13,058 bases of DNA from CAZDRB01 sp964507925. Lineage in GTDB: Bacteria; Patescibacteriota; Microgenomatia; UBA1400; UBA12108. The notes beneath the pieces were generated by a model that saw nothing but the letters and a program-made list of their open reading frames with translations, did no database searches and had not been told where the DNA came from. Made by a program: the position numbers and the translations under genes. How positions within the stretch are numbered: position 1 is the stretch's first letter; each line of letters opens with the position of its first letter. The stretch spans positions 1 to 13,058 of the forward strand of contig CAZDRB010000020.1 of NCBI GenBank assembly GCA_964507925.1, given 5' to 3'. Shown piece after piece: positions 1 to 6,977 of the stretch.

Positions 1-1012
1 CATTGATCTTTTCAATTAATCCCTTGCTTTGTAGCTCCTCAACAACTTCTTTACGCGCTGTAAACACGCTCTTTCCCGCCCATTTGCCGGCGACCGCGGT
101 CATCTTGCCGTCCATCCCGATCCCGACCACAATAGGGAGGCCGTGCTTTTTGGCGACCTCGTAATCTGTTTTGTCGTGAGCTGGCGTCATCTTGACTATC
201 CCTGTGCCAAACTTGGGGTCCACAAACTCGTCGGCAATTATCTCCATTTTTTCGCCAGTCAAAGGATTCTCAACTTGTCTCCCAACTAACCACTTAGTTT
301 TTTTGTCTTTTGGATGTACCGCTAGGTGCGTATCAAGCATGATTGGCTCTGGCCGTGTAGTCGCAACCACCACATATTCAGGCTCTTTATCTTTTCGCTC
401 GATGAGGGGGTAGCGGACATAGTAGAGCTTGTCCACGCGCTCCTCGTGCATTACCTCCAGGTCGGCAAACGTCGTCCCACACTTAGGGCAGTAATTGACC
501 ATGTAGTTGTCGCGGTAAATGAGCCCTTCTTTGTGCATCCGGGCAAAAGTGTCATAAACCGTCGAGACCACATGGGGGTCCAGGGTAAAGGTATAGCGAC
601 TCCAATCAACCGAGGCGCCCATTTGCCTGATCTGCCCCTCGATCTCTGACTTGTTATCCTGCACAAACTCCCAGATGTTCTGGTAAAGGGTCTGCCGGTC
701 AAACTCAAATCTAGATTTGCCGGCTTTCTTGAGCTCGCGCTCATACGTAATCTGTGTCTCAAATCCTGCGTGATCTGTTCCTGGGATCCAGAGGGTAGGG
801 TCGCCCTTCATGCGGTGGTAGCGGATCATCAAGTCCTCAATCGCAATCATGAGCACATTGCCCATATGCATCTTGCCGGATGCATTTGGCGGGGGAAGAA
901 CGATCGTAAATGGTTTACCCTTAGCTTTTAAGTTGGGAGCAAATGCACCAGATTTTTCCCACTCCGCGTAGATCTCCGCCTCAACTTTTTTATGTTCGTA
1001 CTTAGAATTCAT
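1..1012 (-). CDS. valS: Valyl-tRNA synthetase, N-terminal part (3' end outside window)
   Basis: Class I aminoacyl-tRNA synthetase that charges tRNA-Val in the cytoplasm. Only the first 337 codons are present; the frame is open to the window edge. Seen in the translation: PPPNASGKMHMGN at residues 40-52 (the HIGH region, here HMGN), WIPGTDHAGFETQ at 75-87, GASVDWSRYTFTLD at 132-145, a Cys pair in NYCPKCGT near 173-180, and an editing domain containing VATTRPE and, further on, FGTGIVKMTPAHD followed by DYEVAKKHGLP. The PPPN...G, PGTDHAG and TPAHDxxDYEV combination fits ValRS better than IleRS or LeuRS. The CPKCGT pair resembles ValRS forms with a zinc-binding insert. The start is the ATG at 1012. 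It lies 24 bases after the stop of the upstream VanW gene, and TAGAAT lies 12 bases before it. The motif lobe with KMSKS lies outside the window. The family assignment is firm. Confidence 0.94.
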   Translation of the reverse strand, partial: MNSKYEHKKVEAEIYAEWEKSGAFAPNLKAKGKPFTIVLPPPNASGKMHMGNVLMIAIEDLMIRYHRMKGDPTLWIPGTDHAGFETQITYERELKKAGKSRFEFDRQTLYQNIWEFVQDNKSEIEGQIRQMGASVDWSRYTFTLDPHVVSTVYDTFARMHKEGLIYRDNYMVNYCPKCGTTFADLEVMHEERVDKLYYVRYPLIERKDKEPEYVVVATTRPEPIMLDTHLAVHPKDKKTKWLVGRQVENPLTGEKMEIIADEFVDPKFGTGIVKMTPAHDKTDYEVAKKHGLPIVVGIGMDGKMTAVAGKWAGKSVFTARKEVVEELQSKGLIEKIN

Positions 1013-1024
1013 GCTCACCAAACT

Positions 1025-1030
1025 ATTCTA
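1025..1030 (-). promoter_or_regulatory. Putative -10 hexamer (TAGAAT) for valS
   Basis: On the minus strand TAGAAT ends 12 bases before the valS ATG. I see no convincing -35 at 16-18 bases. If used, transcription would start about 5 bases before the ATG, so the mRNA would be almost leaderless. A GGTGAG next to the ATG is too close to act as a normal Shine-Dalgarno sequence. Confidence 0.4.
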
Positions 1031-1036
1031 CCAGAC

Positions 1037-2773
1037 TTAAATTCCCGTTCCTCGCAAGAACACATTCTGCCATGGCCGGAAACTACTATTAAACGTCTTT
1101 TCATAAATCACTTGCCCGTCGCGCTCGACCTTGTATTCAAAACTCGTCTTAGCCCCCCACGCCGACCAATCAACTTGTTGCACAACTCCCGCAGGGAGTG
1201 AGGGATCATCTTGATACAAATCCGGCGGGGGAGGGGCCACCCCCCATACTTTGGGCTCAGACACTGTCGCAACCCGCCCGTCTGACGTACCATAAATCTC
1301 GATCACCAAGTGTCTCTTAGCCGGATCATTTATGGTCTGAATCAAGATGTGTCCCGGCGTATCATTCAAAAACCTAAAGTCCTTGCTCGGGGCATAAATA
1401 GTCGCGTCCACCCCGGGCTTACTATTCTGCTCGTAATATCCGACACGGTATGCATGTGCCCAGCGCTCAAGTATCGGGAGTCCGGCATCCATCGCTGCGC
1501 GAAACGCCGTGGTCGAGACCTGGCACACTCCACCTCCGTCTCCAAGTACCGTCCTCCCACCAGAAATCACATACGCCGTACGGTATCCCGTTGCGCTCGA
1601 GATATCGCCGACTTCTCGGACAAAGCTAAATTCCTCGCCCGGCGCAATTAGAGTGGAATTAATTCTCGAGGCAGCAAGCCCAACATTAAACACCCGGTTC
1701 GGGATCGAGTGAGCATAATAGCTCTCTCCACGCCCGATTCGCTCGCGGATCCCGAGTTCATTAACCTTGTCGGTCGTGACCGAGGGCGCTGTCCTTGTTG
1801 CCTCAATTTTTATACTTTCTTGTTTACTTTCACTACTGAGTAATTTTTCAATCCCAGCTTGTAAATTGTAAATTGTCAATTGTAAATTGACTTCCACTCC
1901 GTCACGCCCAGGCGCAAATTCTTGTACCTCGCCATTTTCAAACACAAACTTCGCATCTTGTGGCTCTCGGTTCAAACTTTCGGCCACCCGCTCGACATAC
2001 TCCTTGATTGCTCGCTCGTCCAGGAGCTCCTCTCCTCCAAGAGTCGAGAGCAAGCTTATAATCTCGTTCCCTGTGAGCTCAATTTTTTCGTCCTCAAACT
2101 CGAGAACTATCTTTTTCTTTGCGAGTATTGTTGCTCTATCTGCAACAGCCTTGAGCTCTTCCTCGCTCAAGTGTCTTATCACTGTTCTGACCGGCACCAC
2201 TACGCTCTCGCTTGCTAGATAGCCATAACGCGCTCTAATTGCCAGGTCTAGCTCCTGACTATCTATTCGAACCCCATCGCTTCCATTTTTGACCTGAGCC
2301 ACTCCGCCTACAACCTCAATTACCGGCTCAATCTCAGGGATCTCCACGCTCACAGATATTTCTTCGAGGAGCTCGACCATAATCTCGGTCCTACCTTCAG
2401 CCAAGACGAGGGGGTAGCTAGTTTTTAGGCCCACAAAAGAGCTCGCGAAATCCTTTAGATTTAGCCTGCGGCCATGGCGGTATGCACTGTTCAAAGAGGC
2501 GTCAATCAAAAACTCAACAGCCTGAGAAGGCGCTTCCCAGCTAGCCCCGTTAAACTCAAATCTTGCGTGATAATAATCTGCCGAAGCCAGGATTTTTTCT
2601 TTTGCCTCCTCGCGCGTTAGTCCAGAGACTGGAATATTAGCAATCTGAACTCCCGGAAAAAACTTGCCGTGCCACACGAGCCTTGTAATCCCAATCAAAA
2701 TTAATAATCCGGCGAGGACGCCTATCCCAAAAAACCCAATTACTTTAAATTTTTTCTTCATCTCTGTTATCAT
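1037..2773 (-). CDS. Membrane-anchored VanW-domain protein with YoaR-like peptidoglycan-binding domains
   Basis: Predicted to be anchored in the cytoplasmic membrane and to face the cell wall. In the longest frame (590 aa from 2809) one hydrophobic segment lies at residues 24-45 after a KKKFK basic stretch. Two alpha/beta regions of the putative peptidoglycan-binding type (PG_binding_4/YoaR-like) follow at about 85-200 and 230-340. A VanW domain lies at about 360-505, with the signature GGGVCQVSTTAFRAA at 425-439. A C-terminal stretch (KVERDGQVIYEKTF...FRPW) resembles the G5-like tail often found after VanW. I chose the ATG at 2773 (MITEMKKK) because TACATT lies 9 bases before it and the region beyond it is a heptamer repeat array. 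The starts at 2809 and 2761 remain possible. VanW's biochemical function is not established. Residues about 309-317 (NLQLTIYNL) are encoded by a tandem repeat array. Confidence 0.85.
   Translation of the reverse strand: MITEMKKKFKVIGFFGIGVLAGLLILIGITRLVWHGKFFPGVQIANIPVSGLTREEAKEKILASADYYHARFEFNGASWEAPSQAVEFLIDASLNSAYRHGRRLNLKDFASSFVGLKTSYPLVLAEGRTEIMVELLEEISVSVEIPEIEPVIEVVGGVAQVKNGSDGVRIDSQELDLAIRARYGYLASESVVVPVRTVIRHLSEEELKAVADRATILAKKKIVLEFEDEKIELTGNEIISLLSTLGGEELLDERAIKEYVERVAESLNREPQDAKFVFENGEVQEFAPGRDGVEVNLQLTIYNLQAGIEKLLSSESKQESIKIEATRTAPSVTTDKVNELGIRERIGRGESYYAHSIPNRVFNVGLAASRINSTLIAPGEEFSFVREVGDISSATGYRTAYVISGGRTVLGDGGGVCQVSTTAFRAAMDAGLPILERWAHAYRVGYYEQNSKPGVDATIYAPSKDFRFLNDTPGHILIQTINDPAKRHLVIEIYGTSDGRVATVSEPKVWGVAPPPPDLYQDDPSLPAGVVQQVDWSAWGAKTSFEYKVERDGQVIYEKTFNSSFRPWQNVFLRGTGI
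1859..1889. repeat. Heptamer tandem array (TTGTAAA units) inside the VanW gene
   Basis: There are four consecutive 7-bp units on the plus strand, three of them TTGTAAA and one TTGTCAA, followed by a partial TTG. The array is translated in frame on the minus strand as NLQLTIYNLQ, between the second peptidoglycan-binding-like region and the VanW domain. Because 7 is not a multiple of 3, the amino acid pattern drifts along the array. It is AT-rich compared with the flanking gene. Confidence 0.8.
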
Positions 2774-2800
2774 GATAGTACAAATGTACTGCCGTATACC

Positions 2801-2828
2801 ATAAGACATAAACTATAAACTAATTTAG
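2801..2828. repeat. Heptamer tandem array in the divergent promoter region
   Basis: Four 7-bp units in register: ATAAGAC, ATAAACT, ATAAACT, AATTTAG. They fill the space before the plus-strand gene at 2830 and overlap the 5' end of the longest minus-strand VanW reading frame. The array supplies the TATAAA that I read as the -10 box of the 2830 gene. Confidence 0.65.
2814..2819 (+). promoter_or_regulatory. Putative -10 hexamer (TATAAA) for the solute-binding protein gene
   Basis: TATAAA ends 10 bases before the ATG at 2830, with no clear -35 and no Shine-Dalgarno sequence in between. Transcription would start within a few bases of the ATG. The hexamer is part of the heptamer array at 2801-2828, so it could also be a chance product of the repeat. 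Confidence 0.35.
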
Positions 2829-2829
2829 T

Positions 2830-4302
2830 ATGCCCAAATTCCCCGACCCGACCAAAATCTACGAAGCCGAGCCAGTCGCCGGAGCAATTGACGCAACCAC
2901 ACTCCCTCCTCAAGAGCCAGTAGCTCCCCCGCCACCCACGCCTCCTGCTCCAGAGCCTGTTCCCGTCGCTCCTCCATCAACCATAAGTCATGAGCCGTCA
3001 ACCATTACTCCCTCATCCTCACCATTTCGCAATCTTATTCCGATCATAATTGGAGTAGTCTCGCTCTTGGTACTCGGCGTTCTCGCTTTTACAATTCTGC
3101 CCAAGTTTTTCAAAAAAGCCGAGCCGGTCACCCTTACTTACTGGGGACTTTGGGAGCCGTCATCAGCGATGCAGGGAGTCATCGCTGACTACGAAACTCA
3201 AAATCCAAATGTCAAAATTAGCTACTCCATGCAGTCGCCAAAAAACTATCGCACTCGAGCGCTATCGGCAGAGGGTGGCGCTGGCTCACCCGACATTATT
3301 AGAATTCACAATACCTGGCTCCCTATGATGAAAAGTACTCTCGCCCCGGCTCCCGAATCGGTCGTAACAACCGCTGACCTTGCGGATTTTTACCCAGTTG
3401 TCCAAAAAGACCTTGTCGCGGGAGGGGAGATCTACGCGCTTCCGATCGAGATCGACGGCCTGGTTTTGTACTACAACACCAAGATGCTCGAGGAGCTTAA
3501 TGCCACTCCTCCAACCGACTGGAATGCACTAAGAAAACTGGCCTTCGACTTGACGAGACGCAATCCCGAAACCCAAATTATCGAGCGCGCCGGAGTTGCC
3601 CTCGGCACCGCCGAAAACATCGATCACTGGTCTGATATTCTCGGACTCCTCATCCTTCAAAACTCAGGCAGTCCAGGCAAGCCCTCAGACACTGCCGTTC
3701 AGGACGCGCTCACTTTTTACACCATCTTCTCCACTCAAGACAAGTCTTGGGATCAAACCCAGCCTAACTCCATCTATGCTTTTGCAACTGGAACAGTTGC
3801 CATGATCCTGGCTCCTGCATGGCAGGCATCAGAAATTGCCGCAATCAATCCCGAACTAGAGTTCGGCACCGCCCCAGCCCCAACCTTGCCCTCAGCTGAC
3901 GTCGCCTGGGCAACTTACTGGGCAGAAGCGGTCCCGGCAACCAGTAAAAACCGCGAAGAAGCCTGGAAATTTATCAAGTTCTTAACTTCTCCCGAGGCTC
4001 AGCAAAAAATCTTTGCTGGGGCTAGCCAGATCCGCGCAGTCGGCGAGCCTTACTCCCGACTCAGTCTAGGCGCAAGCCTCTCCACTCACCCGGTCCTCGC
4101 CCCCGTCATCGCTCAGGGAGGGAAATACACCTCTTGGTATCTAGCCGACCGCACCTACGACGACGGTCTCAACGACCAGCTTCTTCAGTACTACAAAGAC
4201 GCCGTCAACGCCATCAATACCGGTTCAACTGTCGGCTCAATTATCAAAACTCTCGACGAAGGCGTCGCCCAGGTCTTGTCCCGATATCCCGAGGCCAAAT
4301 GA
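2830..4302 (+). CDS. Membrane-anchored family 1 extracellular solute-binding protein
   Basis: Probable ligand-binding receptor of the ABC sugar-transporter type (SBP family 1), 490 aa. The order is a cytoplasmic proline-rich segment at about residues 25-65, one membrane helix at 68-90 (LIPIIIGVVSLLVLGVLAF), then the binding domain from about 98 to the end. Family features seen: LTYWGLWEPSSAMQGVIADYETQNPNV at the domain start, GGSPD-like GAGSPDIIRIH at 150-160, YALPIEIDGLVLYYNTKML at 202-220, and EEAWKFIKFLTSPEAQQKIF near the C terminus. There is no lipobox; the uncleaved helix is the anchor. No permease or ATPase gene is in the window, so the ligand and any transport partner are unknown. The stop overlaps the next start (ATGA at 4299-4302), implying translational coupling. 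Residues 50-60 (STISHEPSTIT) come from a heptamer repeat. Confidence 0.87.
   Translation: MPKFPDPTKIYEAEPVAGAIDATTLPPQEPVAPPPPTPPAPEPVPVAPPSTISHEPSTITPSSSPFRNLIPIIIGVVSLLVLGVLAFTILPKFFKKAEPVTLTYWGLWEPSSAMQGVIADYETQNPNVKISYSMQSPKNYRTRALSAEGGAGSPDIIRIHNTWLPMMKSTLAPAPESVVTTADLADFYPVVQKDLVAGGEIYALPIEIDGLVLYYNTKMLEELNATPPTDWNALRKLAFDLTRRNPETQIIERAGVALGTAENIDHWSDILGLLILQNSGSPGKPSDTAVQDALTFYTIFSTQDKSWDQTQPNSIYAFATGTVAMILAPAWQASEIAAINPELEFGTAPAPTLPSADVAWATYWAEAVPATSKNREEAWKFIKFLTSPEAQQKIFAGASQIRAVGEPYSRLSLGASLSTHPVLAPVIAQGGKYTSWYLADRTYDDGLNDQLLQYYKDAVNAINTGSTVGSIIKTLDEGVAQVLSRYPEAK
2975..3009. repeat. Heptamer tandem array (CATNAAC-like units) inside the solute-binding protein gene
   Basis: Five 7-bp units in register: CATCAAC, CATAAGT, CATGAGC, CGTCAAC and CATTACT. 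They are translated as PSTISHEPSTIT in the proline-rich linker before the membrane helix. The array at 7831-7858 has the same unit type and the same codon phase. Confidence 0.7.
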
Positions 4303-5582
4303 CCCTCGCGAGCCAGATTCTAGCTACTCTTGCCTACACCGATTACTACGGAGCTCCTCTTGACTTAGCCGCGCTCCACACTCGCCTCATCAAAGAAAAA
4401 ACAACTCCAAAAACGCTTCTATTAGAGTTAGCCAAACTAATCTCAGCCAAAAAAATCGGGCTTACCTTAGGTTACTATCACTTGGCAACAAGGGCGAGCA
4501 TCGTCAAACCTTATCTCAAAAAACGCGCCCTCGCCCAAAAAAAACTCGAGACTATAAAGAGGTTTGTCCCAACAATCGCCAAAATTCCGGGAATTCTTGC
4601 AGTTTATGTAACCGGCTCAGTCGGAGCCGGGAGTGCAACCGAGGCCGACGACCTCGATCTCATGATCATCGCCAAAGATGACATGCTCTGGATCTCCCGC
4701 TTACTACTTACTCTTATAACCGAGGTGCTCGGGGAGCGCCGCCGCCCCAAAGAAAACATCTCACCCAACAAGCTCTGCCTCAATCTCTACCTCACTCCCC
4801 GCGCCCTTTCACTCCCAACATCCAAAAGGAGCCTCTACACAGCCTACGAGCTCATTCAGGCCAAGCCAGTCTTTGATCCGAGCGGCACGCGCTCCGCACT
4901 ACTAAATGCCAATTCATGGATTAAACAGTTTCTGCCAAACGTGATCCTCCCTCAGCCTACAAAGACTGATCAAAAGGCCCAGAGCCAACTAACCAAGACC
5001 GTCAACTTAGTTCTCTTTCACCTCCAATACCTCTATATGAAGGGGAGGCTAACCCGCGAACACGTCACCCTCAACTCTGCCTTTTTCCATCCCCAGAACC
5101 CCGCCCCCCCAGAGTTGTTCTCACTCACCTCGATCGCTCCAGTCTCAATCTCGCTGAGAAAGAAACGAAAAAAGATTGTACTTGCAACCGGCTTCTTCGA
5201 CCTCTTACACAAGGAACATATCAAGTTTTTGCAAAATGCCCGCGCACTCGGCGACATCCTAATTGTCGCAGTCGAGTCCGACGCACGGGCCCGCAAGCTC
5301 AAAGGGGAGGGCAGACCAATCGAGACTCAGCTGGATCGCTGCCGCAAAATTCTTGCCCGTGGCCTTGCCGATTACGTGGTCGCCCTGGACGACAACTTTG
5401 ACAATCCAAAGGCCTACGAAAGCCTGATCCTCGCCGCTCGACCGCAGTTTTACGCCATCTCAAGCCACACCTCGTTTCAGGCTCAAAAACAAAAACTTGC
5501 CGGCAAACATGGTTGCGAGCTGGTGGTCGTTCACGATCACAATCCAGCTATCTCGACTACAAAAATAATAAGCTCTCAATAA
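4299..5582 (+). CDS. Helix-turn-helix-like / nucleotidyltransferase / RfaE-TagD-like cytidylyltransferase fusion
   Basis: Protein of 427 aa with three parts. Residues 1-90 look like a winged-helix-type helical region. Residues about 97-165 are a polymerase-beta-type nucleotidyltransferase with GS at 106-107 and the metal-binding pair D118 and D120 (DDLDLM). Residues about 290-427 are a nucleotidyltransferase of the RfaE C-terminal/glycerol-3-phosphate cytidylyltransferase class: ATGFFDLLHKEHIKFL at 296-311, LKGEGRPI at 334-341 and STTKII at 419-424. The usual HxGH is HKEH here, keeping both histidines but with Glu for Gly. The substrate cannot be told; activation of a sugar phosphate or polyol phosphate for surface glycans is an inference. 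I chose the ATG at 4299, which overlaps the previous stop and has GAGG 4 bases upstream. The frame stays open 55 codons further upstream, but that stretch lies inside the preceding gene and its translation is Arg/Ser-rich and non-domain-like. Confidence 0.82.
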   Translation: MTLASQILATLAYTDYYGAPLDLAALHTRLIKEKTTPKTLLLELAKLISAKKIGLTLGYYHLATRASIVKPYLKKRALAQKKLETIKRFVPTIAKIPGILAVYVTGSVGAGSATEADDLDLMIIAKDDMLWISRLLLTLITEVLGERRRPKENISPNKLCLNLYLTPRALSLPTSKRSLYTAYELIQAKPVFDPSGTRSALLNANSWIKQFLPNVILPQPTKTDQKAQSQLTKTVNLVLFHLQYLYMKGRLTREHVTLNSAFFHPQNPAPPELFSLTSIAPVSISLRKKRKKIVLATGFFDLLHKEHIKFLQNARALGDILIVAVESDARARKLKGEGRPIETQLDRCRKILARGLADYVVALDDNFDNPKAYESLILAARPQFYAISSHTSFQAQKQKLAGKHGCELVVVHDHNPAISTTKIISSQ

Positions 5583-5593
5583 TTTTCGTTTAG

Positions 5594-5628
5594 CTATATA
5601 CTATCTACTAATTACTAATTACTAAAAG
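5594..5628. repeat. Heptamer tandem array in the yidC upstream region
   Basis: Five 7-bp units in register: CTATATA, CTATCTA, CTAATTA, CTAATTA and CTAAAAG. They fill most of the 48-base gap before the ATG at 5631. TATACT at 5597-5602 and TACTAA at 5620-5625 could act as -10 boxes. There is no Shine-Dalgarno sequence. Any promoter for yidC must lie in or next to this array. Confidence 0.7.
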
Positions 5629-5630
5629 AT

Positions 5631-6410
5631 ATGTTCGAAACTTATATCTACCAACCATTTTTTAACGTTCTCGTTGGGCTCTACCTCCTCTTAGAAAAAA
5701 TCAACCCCGACCTCGCCGACATGGGTATCGCAGTCATCATCTTCTCAGTCGTAGTTCGCCTCATTCTTCTCCCCCTTACAATCGCCGGCGAAAGAAGTGA
5801 GGAGGACAAGCTCAAAATAGTGGAAAAAGTCAACGAGGCCAAGAGATTGTACTCTCACGAACCGATCCGCCTCAAAGCCGAGATCAAGGCGATTATGCGT
5901 GGCAACACGATGAGCGTGATCGCAACCTCGGTCAACCTCGCAATCGGCCTCGCAATTATTCTTATGCTCTATCGTATCTTTACAACCGGACTCGGCGGCG
6001 CAGATTTTCACTTACTATATAGCTTTATTCCCCAACCAGGTAGTATCAACCTACTTTTTCTCGGCAAATACGACCTTACCCACACCAACTTCACGCTCAA
6101 CTTAATCCAGTCGCTCATGATCTTTGTGGTCGAGGTCTTGGCGGCTCTTCGCTCTCCAGTCCCAGTCTCGAGGAAAGACAAAGCTCTCCTACAGATTGTT
6201 CTTCCCCTCGGCTCGTTTATAATCTTCATGTTTCTCCCATCAGGAAAAAAGATCTTCATGATCTCCTCGCTCTCTTTCTCCGCCCTTTACTCAACAGTCA
6301 GGCTTTTCCAGGAATGGGGCCGTCGCCTGTCAGAAAAGCTCACGCCTCGCCCATCCGTAGCCAAAGGCGAAGGAGGGTCTAAGCCACAGTCCGAAATCGT
6401 GCTAGAATAA
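5631..6410 (+). CDS. yidC: YidC/Oxa1-family membrane protein insertase
   Basis: Helps insert and fold proteins in the cytoplasmic membrane, with or without SecYEG. The 259 aa lack the large periplasmic domain of Gram-negative YidC and also lack a lipoprotein signal. The N terminus (YQPFFNVLVGLYLLLEKI) runs into the first conserved helix at about 31-51 (IIFSVVVRLILLPLTI), which contains R43 at the place of the functional hydrophilic-groove arginine. A charged cytoplasmic hairpin loop follows at about 53-95. Further hydrophobic segments lie at about 95-117, 157-173, 186-203 and 208-224. The tail is polar with scattered basic residues. The sequence is divergent; the call rests on the first helix, the topology and the length. 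The next gene begins 6 bases after the stop, so the two are probably co-transcribed. Confidence 0.78.
   Translation: MFETYIYQPFFNVLVGLYLLLEKINPDLADMGIAVIIFSVVVRLILLPLTIAGERSEEDKLKIVEKVNEAKRLYSHEPIRLKAEIKAIMRGNTMSVIATSVNLAIGLAIILMLYRIFTTGLGGADFHLLYSFIPQPGSINLLFLGKYDLTHTNFTLNLIQSLMIFVVEVLAALRSPVPVSRKDKALLQIVLPLGSFIIFMFLPSGKKIFMISSLSFSALYSTVRLFQEWGRRLSEKLTPRPSVAKGEGGSKPQSEIVLE
6403..6408 (+). promoter_or_regulatory. Putative -10 hexamer (TAGAAT) for the SPFH gene
   Basis: TAGAAT overlaps the last codons of yidC and ends 8 bases before the ATG at 6417. This distance would put the transcription start at or next to the ATG. No -35 or Shine-Dalgarno sequence is visible. Confidence 0.35.
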
Positions 6411-6416
6411 CTTTGT

Positions 6417-6968
6417 ATGTTTGACAACCTCGTGGTTTCCTTTTTAGCAGACGAAGTGGTCGGAGGCTTTTTTATCTCCGTCCCCCCTGGTCACATTGCC
6501 TGTATCTACGACCGCGGTCGGGGAGTTCTCAAAAATGTCTATGGTCCCGGCCTTCACCTCAAAATTCCTTTTTGGCAGGTAGCCAAGCTTTTTAACGCCC
6601 AGGTCCTCGAGTACACTATCCACAAAGGCTTTGACCTTGGCAACAAAGAGGCGCTCGGAGACGAGCCGATCAAGTCCACCACCAAAGATGGTCATGCCGT
6701 CACAGTCGAGGGCTCGATCCTCTTTAAAATTGACAAACAAAACGCCCCCGAACTCTGGGAAAACATCGGCGAACACTTTGTTTCCAAGGTTATTCGCCCC
6801 TTTAGTCGTTCCAAGATCTCGGCAATTTTCTCTACTGTCGATGCAAATATTGTCAAAAACTCACGCGCCTCACTCGAGTCCACCCTCAAAGAAGAATTGA
6901 ACCGCGAGTTCCAAAATCGCGGCCTCATCTGCGAAGGCGTCTTACTCTCCGAGGTCGCGGTAGTATAA
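6417..6968 (+). CDS. Minimal SPFH/band 7 (prohibitin-like) domain protein
   Basis: Membrane-associated scaffold-type protein of the stomatin/prohibitin/flotillin superfamily; the exact role is unknown. Only 183 aa, shorter than stomatins and prohibitins (about 250-300 aa). Family features seen: FFISVPPGHIACIYDRGRGVLKNVYGPGLHLKIPF near residues 18-52, a TKDGHAVTVEGSILFKID strand region, and a C-terminal helical region ending RGLICEGVLLSEVAVV. The protein stops right after the SPFH fold, so the long coiled coil used for oligomer rings is missing. No strong N-terminal membrane helix is visible, only a short FFISV patch. It lies 6 bases after yidC and 9 bases before the ATP-citrate lyase genes. 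I see no sign that a frameshift removed the C terminus, since the following DNA is the next gene. Confidence 0.83.
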   Translation: MFDNLVVSFLADEVVGGFFISVPPGHIACIYDRGRGVLKNVYGPGLHLKIPFWQVAKLFNAQVLEYTIHKGFDLGNKEALGDEPIKSTTKDGHAVTVEGSILFKIDKQNAPELWENIGEHFVSKVIRPFSRSKISAIFSTVDANIVKNSRASLESTLKEELNREFQNRGLICEGVLLSEVAVV

Positions 6969-6969
6969 A
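6964..6969 (+). promoter_or_regulatory. Putative -10 hexamer (TATAAA) for the ATP-citrate lyase genes
   Basis: TATAAAAT at 6964-6971 ends 6 bases before the ATG at 6978 and overlaps the stop of the SPFH gene. This geometry fits a leaderless transcript. No good -35 is visible and there is no Shine-Dalgarno sequence. Confidence 0.42.
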
Positions 6970-6977
6970 ATTGCCAC

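Noticed and set aside
451..762. Minus-strand 103-aa reading frame inside valS and several other long opposite- or alternate-frame reading frames (for example 10968-11453, 1310-1651, 5033-5302)
   Set aside because: They overlap well-supported genes, show no recognisable domains, and have the biased composition expected of shadow frames.
2774..2809. Longer VanW start at 2809
   Set aside because: It would encode MSYGIRQYICTI from the repeat array and divergent promoter region; the start at 2773 is better placed. Not fully excluded.
4134..4298. Upstream in-frame extension of the nucleotidyltransferase gene by 55 codons
   Set aside because: It lies entirely inside the solute-binding protein gene, its translation is Arg/Ser-rich with no domain character, and the ATGA-overlap start at 4299 is the natural one.
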